The translations under genes were made by a program, and so were the position numbers. Source: Geomonas diazotrophica (GTDB lineage: Bacteria > Desulfobacterota > Desulfuromonadia > Geobacterales > Geobacteraceae). Taken from it: DNA of 64,000 nt. The DNA lies in the NCBI RefSeq assembly GCF_018919385.1, contig NZ_JAHLMF010000011.1, forward strand, positions 186,001 to 250,000, given 5' to 3'. A model generated the notes under the pieces. The model did no database searches, was not told where the DNA came from, and saw only the letters and a list, made by a program, of their open reading frames with translations. Each line of letters starts with the position of its first letter. Position 1 is the first letter of the stretch. Below, one piece after another: positions 18,098-25,498 of the stretch.

Positions 18098-20071
18098 TCA
18101 GAACGGCCGGTCCAGACGGTTTGGTTCCTTGACCAGCTTGGTGAAGTTGGAGTTCTTCTGGATCTCCTCGAGATAGAAGAGCTTCAAAAGGTTGTGCGTC
18201 GGATGGTCCGGATTCCTCTGCATCTCTTCACGCATGCTCTGGAACGAGGCGACCAGCTGGGTGTCGGACGGCGCATCGGCAGTCGCCGTGCCGGCAAAGA
18301 GCTTGTCGATCGTGGTTATGTAGGCAAGGCTCGCCGTCGCCGTCTCGGGACGCTGCGCGCTCACCCACTTCTTGATGGCCGGAGACTGCTTGATGCGGCT
18401 CGCCAGCGGCAGGAAGTAGTCGAGGTACAGGTTGTAGCGCCCGTCCTTCTTGAGCGCCGACGAGGTCTGGCGCACCTCGCGCAGGGAGAGCGGGAACAGC
18501 TCGGCCGAGAGGAGCCGGTGCGTGAACCACAGGTTGTAGGCGCCGTTGTCGGTACTGAACTCGCTCACCTTGCGGTAGGCGTAGGAGACCTTGTCGCTCG
18601 CCTCGAAGGCACCGAAGTAGGCCGAGTCCGGGATCACGTCGTTGTACCCCCTACCCTGCTGGGCCGTCAGGAAGTTCAGGTAGGAGTTGAGCGCCATCTG
18701 CATGGAGGTGGCGTAGCTTTGGATGCTCTGCGAGTCCTGGGTGGTGTTCAGCTTCACCAGGTAGTAGTCGCCGGTCCAAAGGGCGAGCTCCATGATGGCC
18801 CGCCAGAGCCGGTGCGCCGACTTCAGGTACAGCTCGCGGCTCTGGTAGCCGGCCCGCTCCCATCCCCCCGCCGAGTATGGCGCGATGTCGTTGAAGATCG
18901 CCATCGACTTCAGGAGCGCGGTGCGCCCCTCCTGGTCCGGCAACGTGGCGAAGAACTTGTAGGACGCGGAGTTCTCGTTGTCGGCCAGGCGCGGGATGGC
19001 GAAGCTGGTCATGTCCAGGTAGTCCACCGCCGCCGTGACCACGCCGCTCGACCTCGGCCCCGCTGCCCACTTGAAGCAGAGGTCGTTGTAGGTCCGCGCC
19101 CGCTCGTAGGTCTTTTGCACCGCCTCGGTCATACCCTCGGCGTCGAGCTTGGCGCTCGCCACCTGCTGCAGGCGCTTGGACTCGATGGCCGCAACGGTGA
19201 AGTTCAACCGGTAGCAGTCCGAGTCGGGCGCGTTCAGCCCGTCCACGATGCGCTGCACCAATGTCTTCGTGTACTTCCCTTCGCTGTCCTTCTCCCCGAG
19301 GTTCCTGTCGTTCATCATCACGAACAGGGGGCCCAGCGCATTCAGGCCGTCGAGCTTCCTCGCGATGATGGCCCGGTTCACCACCAGGTTGATGAGGTTA
19401 CGGTAGTAGAAGGGGGTGTTGGTGGGGACTGAGCCGCTGGTCGCACCGGTGGCGATCTCGTTCTTCTCGATGTACAGGATCGACCCGTTCCAGATGCCGT
19501 AGACCTGGGCGACGAAATCGTCCGCGTCATCGCGCTCCAACGCCTGCAGCGCCTTCACCATCCCGGACCAGTAGGCGACCTCGGGCATGGAGGCCTTCCC
19601 CTTCAGGCTCTCAATGGTCTTGGCCGCGGCGGCCAGGCTCTCCTGGTTGTCGCTTTGCAGGTAGTCGACGGTCTGGGCGATGGCGAGCCTTAAATAGTCG
19701 CGGTCGCGAAAGAGCTGCGGCTGCTCCCCCTTCTGCCCGGACATGAGCTTGCCGTTCCAGGTGGCGATGTAGGACGTGAGCGTCTCGCCGATCTCCTGGT
19801 CGCGCTTCTCGCGCCATTCCTTGATCTCGTTCTTGTCCCAGTAGGTGAGCTCGTAGGCCACGTCGAGGTAGGGCCCCCACTCCTTGATCTGGGGGAGGGC
19901 CGGGGCCGGGACGGCAGCCGTCTTGTGCTCCTTCCTGGCCGGTACGGCGTGCCCCTTTTTCTTGGAGGCGCCCCAGGAGGGGGCGGCCCCCATCAGGAGG
20001 CAGAGGACGCATAAGAAGATGAAACAGAGGATCCGTTTGACGTCAGTTTTTTTTAAGGCAGTCGTAAGCAT
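18098..20071 (-). CDS. Secreted 657-residue protein of unknown family, last gene of the envelope operon
   Basis: ATG 20071 is chosen: it has AGGAG 7 bases upstream and opens directly onto a signal peptide (about residues 10-35, ILCFIFLCVLCLLMGAAPSWGA). The gene starts inside the end of the TonB-like gene (29-base overlap), so the two are coupled. The mature protein is largely alpha-helical in appearance, rich in Leu, Ala, Tyr and Lys, without cysteines of note, transmembrane segments or a recognised catalytic motif; it may be a helical-repeat (TPR-like) scaffold. Predicted periplasmic. I do not recognise the family. Confidence 0.75.
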   Translation of the reverse strand: MLTTALKKTDVKRILCFIFLCVLCLLMGAAPSWGASKKKGHAVPARKEHKTAAVPAPALPQIKEWGPYLDVAYELTYWDKNEIKEWREKRDQEIGETLTSYIATWNGKLMSGQKGEQPQLFRDRDYLRLAIAQTVDYLQSDNQESLAAAAKTIESLKGKASMPEVAYWSGMVKALQALERDDADDFVAQVYGIWNGSILYIEKNEIATGATSGSVPTNTPFYYRNLINLVVNRAIIARKLDGLNALGPLFVMMNDRNLGEKDSEGKYTKTLVQRIVDGLNAPDSDCYRLNFTVAAIESKRLQQVASAKLDAEGMTEAVQKTYERARTYNDLCFKWAAGPRSSGVVTAAVDYLDMTSFAIPRLADNENSASYKFFATLPDQEGRTALLKSMAIFNDIAPYSAGGWERAGYQSRELYLKSAHRLWRAIMELALWTGDYYLVKLNTTQDSQSIQSYATSMQMALNSYLNFLTAQQGRGYNDVIPDSAYFGAFEASDKVSYAYRKVSEFSTDNGAYNLWFTHRLLSAELFPLSLREVRQTSSALKKDGRYNLYLDYFLPLASRIKQSPAIKKWVSAQRPETATASLAYITTIDKLFAGTATADAPSDTQLVASFQSMREEMQRNPDHPTHNLLKLFYLEEIQKNSNFTKLVKEPNRLDRPF

Positions 20072-21149
20072 ATTCCAACTCCTCGCATCGCTGGGATGGC
20101 TCTCGTCCCCTGGAAGGGAAGATGATGAGGTTGAAGGACGATACGCGTTTGGTCCCCTTGAACTGGAACTCACCTTTGTCACTGCTGCAGCTCGAGCGCG
20201 ACCCCACCACGCTCAATACCGCCTTGATCGATTCCTCCTGCTGCAGGGCGCTGTCGCAGATCTTGAGGCTCATCAGCGACACCCCGCGCGCCAGCGCGAC
20301 CTCCGAACCGTTCGCGCCGCTCCCTGCCGGGCTCTTGCTCCGCTGCCGCGCCGCCTGGACCGGCCCTCCCTTGGGCTCCTCGATGGACACCTGCGGCGCG
20401 CTCCTCACCGCCGCGACCCGCAGGGGTGGCGCGCTCCCCCCCACCTCGACGGCGCGGGCCGGACGCTGCGGCAAGTAAATCGGTTCGTCGGCCGCGGGAA
20501 CTGCGTTAGGCCCGCCCCGCACCCGGTAGATGTAGGTGCTCTTGGGCGAGGGGCGCCCCCCCACCTCGACGCTCCCCGCCTCCTTCCTGAGCCTCGCGGC
20601 CGGCAGACGCTCCGGAGGCGCGCCGCCAAGAGCGTCGAAAGGTTCCGTCCCCTTGCGCTCCCGGGCGACCGCCGGGTAGAGGGTCACCTCGGAGCCACTC
20701 TGGTAGCCTGAAGCGCGGGCGATTGCCGGGCGCTGCAGCTCCGCGGGGTAATCCACCTCGTGCCTGAGCGGCGCGTTCCTGGGCTGTCCGGCATGCTCAC
20801 GCCCCCCCGGCTCGGGAGGGCGGTACTGCGGCGGCTTCAGGTCCAGGGCGTACATGGTGCGCGGGTTTTGCCGTGCCGGCACCGGCTTCTCGACGGGAGG
20901 CAGCGTCCTTGGGTGCGCCGGGGGGGCCTTCAAATCCAGCCGGCTCACGTCCATGATGGTGCGTTTGGAGACCGGAGCCCCGGGCATCTGGAAGCGGCTC
21001 ACGCAAAGCGCCACAAGGACCAAGGCCGCCACCACCGACCCTCTCAGCCACAGGGGGACCGGGGGGCGCATCTCGTGCTCGGCGCAGACCAGGATGTGCC
21101 TAAGGCGCGTGCCCCCGTGGCCGCAGGCGTTCTGGACGCGCAGGGTCAT
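20043..21149 (-). CDS. TonB/TolA-like single-span proline-rich protein
   Basis: A 368-residue protein with a short cytoplasmic N-terminus containing a Cys/His cluster (ACGHGG; LVCAEHE), one membrane helix at about 34-52 (LRGSVVAALVLVALCVSRF), a roughly 200-residue proline/arginine-rich extended region and a C-terminal domain with four cysteines (KICDS, SSCSS, QRCEE, YDCLK). This layout matches TonB and TolA energy transducers, and it sits directly after ExbD/TolR-like and ExbB/TolQ-like genes. The C-terminal domain is not recognisably TonB or TolA, so the role is inferred from architecture and neighbours. Start overlaps the previous stop (ATGA); RBS GGAGGGG. Confidence 0.65.
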   Translation of the reverse strand: MTLRVQNACGHGGTRLRHILVCAEHEMRPPVPLWLRGSVVAALVLVALCVSRFQMPGAPVSKRTIMDVSRLDLKAPPAHPRTLPPVEKPVPARQNPRTMYALDLKPPQYRPPEPGGREHAGQPRNAPLRHEVDYPAELQRPAIARASGYQSGSEVTLYPAVARERKGTEPFDALGGAPPERLPAARLRKEAGSVEVGGRPSPKSTYIYRVRGGPNAVPAADEPIYLPQRPARAVEVGGSAPPLRVAAVRSAPQVSIEEPKGGPVQAARQRSKSPAGSGANGSEVALARGVSLMSLKICDSALQQEESIKAVLSVVGSRSSCSSDKGEFQFKGTKRVSSFNLIIFPSRGREPSQRCEELEYAYDCLKKN

Positions 21150-21619
21150 GGCTTGTCCCCTCCGGTGCGCGAGGTGCGCACGACCGCCAGTCCGTTGGAG
21201 CTCCAGTACCTGCTCACCACCGCCGCCGCGGAGAGAAGGTCGCTGCTGTAGGATTCGGGAAGCGGCACCACGACCGGGCGCGGCTGCTCCCGGTTCCCCT
21301 GCAGGTGCTTCAGCGCCGAGCAGAGCTCGTCGTAGGAGAGGGGGTCGGTGCGCGCCGCCTCCTTGCCGCGCAGGATGTGCGCCAGCCGGTACGGTTTCGC
21401 GCTGTGCTTCTCCACCAGGAGCTGGTGGTAGTCGGGGTTGGACTGCATCGCCACCAACTCGGGGCTCTTCGCCACCACCGGCGCCGGGAGCTGCATCTCA
21501 GCCACCTGGCTGCTCGAGGTGTCCATCCGGGACATCTGGGTGAAGACCAGGAGGAGCAAAAAGGCGACGTCGGTAAACGAGATGAGCCACTGGTTCCGGG
21601 ATGTTCCCACCGTGCGCAT
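21146..21619 (-). CDS. ExbD/TolR-like protein
   Basis: A 157-residue protein with a short cytoplasmic N-terminus, one membrane helix at about 13-29 and a periplasmic domain. The helix reads LISFTDVAFLLLLVFTQM: the aspartate at 17 occupies the place of the single essential proton-carrying Asp of ExbD/TolR. The length is close to the family norm (about 140). It would couple proton flow through the neighbouring ExbB-like channel to motion of a periplasmic partner. Followed by the TonB-like gene with ATGA overlap. Confidence 0.75.
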   Translation of the reverse strand: MRTVGTSRNQWLISFTDVAFLLLLVFTQMSRMDTSSSQVAEMQLPAPVVAKSPELVAMQSNPDYHQLLVEKHSAKPYRLAHILRGKEAARTDPLSYDELCSALKHLQGNREQPRPVVVPLPESYSSDLLSAAAVVSRYWSSNGLAVVRTSRTGGDKP

Positions 21620-21629
21620 GGTCCACCTC

Positions 21630-22205
21630 CTAGATCTTCACCTGCAGGCCGCGGTTGATGGAACGCTTGGCCATCACGTCCAGGCAGACGCAGATCGCCT
21701 GCAGCAGCACGTAGTACATGAGGGCGAAGTAGGTCGACCAGAGCTTCGCCCCGATGGCGCCGTTGTTGATGGCGCTCCCTGGGTCCCCGGTGTAGAGAAA
21801 GATCACGATCATCCCGGCCACGGTCCCCCACAGGCCGATGGGTGGGAGCAGGTTCGCGCACATGTAGATGCGGTTCACGAAGGTGCCGTTGAAGTTGTTC
21901 TGCGCCACTTCGCGGGTGGCGTCGTACAGAAACTCCTTGGGTGCCGCAGCTCCAGTCGCGTTGTCGCTTTGGCTGGTGGCCCAGAGCATCTTCGCCACGC
22001 TTTCGGCGAGGGTGTCCGTAGGCGAGGCGTGCTGGTCCTTGATGCTGTCCAGGTGCTTTTGGTCCAGCGCCTTCGCGTGCAAAAAGGCACGCGCCGCCAG
22101 CACCATCGCGATGATGAATATGCTGGAGGTCAGGGTGAGCGAGATTCTCAGCGACCAGATGTTGAAACTGTTGGGGTTGATGGTGATCAGGCCCAGAATG
22201 TCCAT
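21630..22205 (-). CDS. MotA/TolQ/ExbB-family proton channel subunit
   Basis: A 191-residue membrane protein with three hydrophobic segments (about 18-38, 114-137, 150-172). The segment LLPPIGLWGTVAGMIVIF matches the conserved channel helix (LGLLGTVxGMI) of TolQ/ExbB/MotA, and the next helix (GAKLWSTYFALMYYVLLQ) matches the second channel helix. The cytoplasmic loop between helices 1 and 2 is about 75 residues. It should form the proton-conducting pentamer around the ExbD-like subunit encoded 10 bases downstream. Confidence 0.82.
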   Translation of the reverse strand: MDILGLITINPNSFNIWSLRISLTLTSSIFIIAMVLAARAFLHAKALDQKHLDSIKDQHASPTDTLAESVAKMLWATSQSDNATGAAAPKEFLYDATREVAQNNFNGTFVNRIYMCANLLPPIGLWGTVAGMIVIFLYTGDPGSAINNGAIGAKLWSTYFALMYYVLLQAICVCLDVMAKRSINRGLQVKI

Positions 22206-22224
22206 GACGGCGGCTCCTTAGCGG

Positions 22225-22767
22225 TTATTTCTTGGCGATGCGCGCCAGGTCGCTGTCCAGCTGGCGGATGGCCTCGTCCAGCGTGGTGGTCTTCCCCTGG
22301 ATCTGCACCGACATCTTCTGGTAGGGAGCGTAGAGCCTCTTCATCTCGGCGAGGACGCTGCCGGCATCATCACGGTAGTTGAGCACGATCAGAAGCCGCG
22401 TCTTCACCAGCGCGATCTCCGCCGAGAGCTGGGTCATCTCGTTGTTGGAGCCGTCCACCGCCTGGGTCACCAGGTAGTCGGCGTGCCTCCTCAGGTAGTC
22501 GTCGAGGGGTGCCTGGAGCTGGGCCGCCGTCTTGGTCTCGCCGCTGGCGATGAAGTGCTCGGCGAAGTTGAGCATGACCAGGAGGTCCTTCTTCACCGTC
22601 TGCAGCCTCAGCTCAAGCCCGAGGTCGTTCGCCTGCTCGGTGGGCGCGTCCTGCGGCGCAGCGGCGGGGGGCTGCGCATCGGCGCCAAGCACCGGCGCGG
22701 CAAGTAGAGACACCAATCCCGTCACTACGACAGCCAGTTTCCATCGCAATGCAATACCGTGGTCCAT
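22225..22767 (-). CDS. Periplasmic helical protein of unknown family
   Basis: A 180-residue protein with a signal peptide (residues 9-29, cleavage likely after VLGA), then an alanine/proline-rich stretch and about 130 residues of predicted helix with heptad-like leucines. No catalytic motif. It lies 19 bases ahead of the ExbB-like gene and so probably belongs to the same periplasmic complex. Strong RBS (AAGGAGGAG). Family not recognised. Confidence 0.7.
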   Translation of the reverse strand: MDHGIALRWKLAVVVTGLVSLLAAPVLGADAQPPAAAPQDAPTEQANDLGLELRLQTVKKDLLVMLNFAEHFIASGETKTAAQLQAPLDDYLRRHADYLVTQAVDGSNNEMTQLSAEIALVKTRLLIVLNYRDDAGSVLAEMKRLYAPYQKMSVQIQGKTTTLDEAIRQLDSDLARIAKK

Positions 22768-22844
22768 GTCAGACTCCTCCTTACGGATGAGCTACTCAGA
22801 GCATCGTATCGTGGGCCTCCGGGAGGCAGCGCCTGCGCTGCCGG

Positions 22845-23525
22845 TCAGGGGCCTATGTGGTGACTGCTTCTCGGTTTGATATTGATCCTCAACCCGGTGT
22901 CGGTCTTGAAGCTGCGGTAGGGGATGATTTCCTCCCGGCCGGCGTCGAGGGTAATCTGGAGATGGTCGGGGAACTCTCTGAAACGAACGGTGGTGAGGTC
23001 GAATTTTTCCACCGGCGCCTTGGGGAGGCCTATGCCGTTCACCGCACCGTAGAGGTCGATGACCAGGCTGAAGGGCTCCACCATGGTGATCAGGTTGAAT
23101 TCGTTCACCTTGCCGCTCGTGTACAGACTGAGGCCGTCCTTGTCGATGGTGATGCCGGTCAGGGCGATCCTGCCATCGGGCACGGGGGTGGGCGTGGTCG
23201 CCTTGAGCTCGAAGGGCGCTTCATCGGGAGCGACGGGTTCGGGCTCCTGCTTTCTGAGCGCGGAGGCGACGGATGCTGCTTCGGAAACGGCAGCCAGGGG
23301 GAGTGCGGCCGGCGCGGCGGCGATGGAGGGAAGCGCGGTCGGCGCTGAAGTGGCGGGGGTATCGGGAGTAGGCAGGGCTGCCTGTTTGCTTAGTTGTGCG
23401 GGGGGAAGCTCGGGCGGCTCTTTCGCCGCCTTGAGTTCCGGGGCCGGCTGCGCTCCCTCGACAAGCGGAACCGCCTGCGGGGGGAGCTGCGCCGCGGGGA
23501 GCGCTGGAGCGACCCTCGCCGTCAC
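22845..23525 (-). CDS. AMIN-domain protein, coupled or fused to the OmpA-family gene
   Basis: A 226-residue frame with a proline/alanine-rich N-terminal half (1-110) and a C-terminal AMIN domain at about 118-218 (GITIDKDGLSLYTSG; FSLVIDLYG; TVRFREFPDHLQITLD), a fold used for peptidoglycan or secretin-complex targeting in the periplasm. It has no signal peptide of its own. The GTG start overlaps the OmpA stop (GTGA), and the proline-rich linkers on both sides are alike. It may be read by -1 frameshifting as the tail of the OmpA protein (CCCGGGC at 23528-23534), or it is a separately started protein. Confidence 0.7.
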   Translation of the reverse strand: MTARVAPALPAAQLPPQAVPLVEGAQPAPELKAAKEPPELPPAQLSKQAALPTPDTPATSAPTALPSIAAAPAALPLAAVSEAASVASALRKQEPEPVAPDEAPFELKATTPTPVPDGRIALTGITIDKDGLSLYTSGKVNEFNLITMVEPFSLVIDLYGAVNGIGLPKAPVEKFDLTTVRFREFPDHLQITLDAGREEIIPYRSFKTDTGLRINIKPRSSHHIGP

Positions 23526-25195
23526 CTGCCCGGGTTCAGGAGGCTGGTCCGGGTAGGCCGCAGGGGCTCTTGGATGCGTTTGGCCGCGGGAAGCGGAGGG
23601 GGCACGGCCCCCTCCTTCAGTTCGGGTGCTGCCGCGTTGGGGAAGTACCTTGCGGTTTCTTCCCCCTTTCTTTGTGCTGCGGGGAGGAGGGCCGATCCGG
23701 ATGCGGTCACACCCGGATCAGCGGCCTGCGGGAAAAAGCGTGCTTCGGGTTCGCCCTGGCGTTGCGCAGGAGGAACGTCACCGTTGGCGACGTTACCTTG
23801 CGCTGGCACCAGGGCTACCGGCTTTTTTCCAAGGGCGCTCCCTTTCTTTACCGCGGCTGCTTTGCCCGCGGCCTTTGGGGTCGGGCCCGACTGGGCTGCC
23901 GGCGCCTGTTGCACACCGTTCTTCTCGCATACGAGGTTCGCCTCGATGCGCCTGTTCTTCGCGCGCCCCACGGCGGTCTTGTTGGTCGCCACCGGGCGGG
24001 ACTTGCCGTACCCCTTCGCGGTCAGCCGCTTGGGATCGATGTTGAAGTTCTTGACGATGTAGTCGCGCACCGACTGGGCGCGCCGTTCGGAGAGCCTCTG
24101 GTTGTAAGGGACGCTGGCGGTGCCGTCGGTGTGACCGGAGATCTCGCCGTGGGCCTCGGGGAACTCGTTCAGGAAGTCGCCCACCGTCTTCAACTCGGCG
24201 TGGTACTGCGGCTTCACGTTCCACTTGTCGGTGTCGAAGTTGATCATCAGCACCGCAGGCTGGTTGCAGAAGCGTTTCTCCGCCTGGGTCGGCTGGACCA
24301 CCATGACTGCCGCGTTGGCGGAGGCGGTGCCCCCTTTGCCCTTGCAGGTCACGGTGTAGATGGTGTCGGCCGCGGGGGTCACGATGGTGGAACCGTTGGC
24401 GGCTACGTCGCCGACGTCGGGACGCATCTCGCAGTTGTCGGCCCGCTTGCTCTGCCAGGTCAGCACCGACTTCTCCCCCTTCTTGATGGAGGCGGGAGCG
24501 GCGGCCAGGGAGACCTCGGGAGCGGCCACCGGTACCGGCACCACAGGAGGCGGTACGGTCAGGTTCAAGGTCGGCTGTGCCGCGGGGAGCGGCCGCGCCA
24601 CCGGCTCGGGCGGAGGCGGCGGGGCCGGGAGCTTCGCGACCGGCGGGGTCACGCCGAAGGGGATGTAGATCCCGGTGGTGTACTCGATGGCGTACCTGTC
24701 GATCTTGTTGTCGAGGAAGATCCCCCGCACGTCGCCGCGCCAGGCCATGTCCTCGGTGACGAAGTACTTGAAGCCGGCGCCGAGGTCGAAGGCCCCCTTG
24801 GTCTGCGACTTAAGCTGCGTCCCGGCGTAGCCCGCGGCCACGTTGGGGACGAACTTCTCGTCGGGGCGGAAGTTCCACAGCAGGTCGGCCCCGTAGCGCA
24901 GGAAGTCGGTGTTGTTGTCGGTCAGCGTCGAGCGGGTCTTCGAGTAGTCGAAGAGCGCCTCCGCCTCGAGGTTGCGGGTGAAGTTGTAGCCCGCGCGCAG
25001 GCCGAACACCGGCGCGGTTTCCAGGTGCTGCTCCCCGTCAAAGGAGACTCCGCCGACCACCGGGGAGATCGAGAAGGTCCCCACCCTGTTGCTCGCCGGG
25101 CTCCCCCCCTGCGGCGCGTCGGCTGCTGCCGACGGACCGGGACGGGAGGCGAGGAGCAACGCCATTGCCATCATCATCAATGCATGTCGTTTCAA
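23522..25195 (-). CDS. OmpA-family outer-membrane protein with peptidoglycan-binding domain
   Basis: TTG 25195 is preferred over an upstream ATG at 25231: GGAG lies 8-9 bases before it and it opens onto a signal peptide (KRHALMMMAMALLLASRP). The protein has 557 residues: an eight-strand OmpA-like barrel (about 40-195), a proline-rich linker, an Ig-like segment (about 230-305), an OmpA C-terminal peptidoglycan-binding domain (about 325-430; LINFDTDKWNVKPQYHAEL; EISGHTDGTASVPYNQRLSERRA; GKSRPVATN) and a long proline-rich tail with two similar EARFFP/TARYFP segments. It would anchor outer membrane to peptidoglycan, as Pal does. First gene of the operon. Confidence 0.88.
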   Translation of the reverse strand: MKRHALMMMAMALLLASRPGPSAAADAPQGGSPASNRVGTFSISPVVGGVSFDGEQHLETAPVFGLRAGYNFTRNLEAEALFDYSKTRSTLTDNNTDFLRYGADLLWNFRPDEKFVPNVAAGYAGTQLKSQTKGAFDLGAGFKYFVTEDMAWRGDVRGIFLDNKIDRYAIEYTTGIYIPFGVTPPVAKLPAPPPPPEPVARPLPAAQPTLNLTVPPPVVPVPVAAPEVSLAAAPASIKKGEKSVLTWQSKRADNCEMRPDVGDVAANGSTIVTPAADTIYTVTCKGKGGTASANAAVMVVQPTQAEKRFCNQPAVLMINFDTDKWNVKPQYHAELKTVGDFLNEFPEAHGEISGHTDGTASVPYNQRLSERRAQSVRDYIVKNFNIDPKRLTAKGYGKSRPVATNKTAVGRAKNRRIEANLVCEKNGVQQAPAAQSGPTPKAAGKAAAVKKGSALGKKPVALVPAQGNVANGDVPPAQRQGEPEARFFPQAADPGVTASGSALLPAAQRKGEETARYFPNAAAPELKEGAVPPPLPAAKRIQEPLRPTRTSLLNPGR

Positions 25196-25229
25196 ATCAA
25201 TCTTCTCCGTTTCAGTTGTATTAGATTGC

Positions 25230-25248
25230 ATTAAAGTTGCACTTTAAT
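25230..25248 (-). promoter_or_regulatory. Inverted repeat in the leader of the OmpA operon
   Basis: ATTAAAGT-TGC-ACTTTAAT, a perfect 8-base inverted repeat. It starts about 20 bases after the predicted transcription start and ends 35 bases before the TTG start, a place where a repressor could act. Confidence 0.45.
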
Positions 25249-25275
25249 CTCACAGGCTTGCCAAACGGTACTACT

Positions 25276-25303
25276 AAGCTACTATTAAAACCCGCCGTGT
25301 CAA
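25276..25303 (-). promoter_or_regulatory. Candidate promoter of the OmpA/Tol-like operon
   Basis: On the minus strand a perfect TTGACA (25303-25298), a 16-base spacer and TAGCTT (25281-25276). The -10 element is weak. Start of transcription expected near 25269. Confidence 0.4.
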
Positions 25304-25364
25304 ATGGCATATGATTCTTTATGCTTGACTCACGGCCCGCCATATATTAAACACAAAAAATAAT

Positions 25365-25469
25365 ATTTGCAAATTTATTATGAGCACATAATATGTGTGT
25401 CGACATTAGCAACTACTCGGTATATAATGAGTCAAGAGTGCAAATATTAGTAAAATTTAATTTGCAAAT
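25365..25469 (+). promoter_or_regulatory. Two ATTTGCAAAT palindromes and a half-site around the lapE promoter
   Basis: The perfect palindrome ATTTGCAAAT occurs at 25365-25374 and 25460-25469, and TGCAAAT again at 25439-25445. The first lies about 65 bases before, the last about 30 bases after, the predicted lapE transcription start. The 95-base spacing is close to nine helical turns, so a looping regulator is possible. Confidence 0.5.
25400..25428 (+). promoter_or_regulatory. Sigma-70 promoter of lapE
   Basis: TCGACA at 25400-25405 (one mismatch), 17-base spacer and a perfect TATAAT at 25423-25428. Transcription expected near 25435, giving a leader of about 65 bases. Confidence 0.7.
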
Positions 25470-25498
25470 ACCCATATGACATCACAGGAAGGTATGCT

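Noticed and set aside
18098-25195. Zorya-type phage-defence system (channel subunits plus OmpA-like protein)
   Set aside because: No ZorC/ZorD/ZorE-type nuclease or helicase; the channel and ExbD-like proteins are Tol/Ton-sized, and the operon adjoins adhesin genes. RecD2 12 kb away is a separate housekeeping-type gene.
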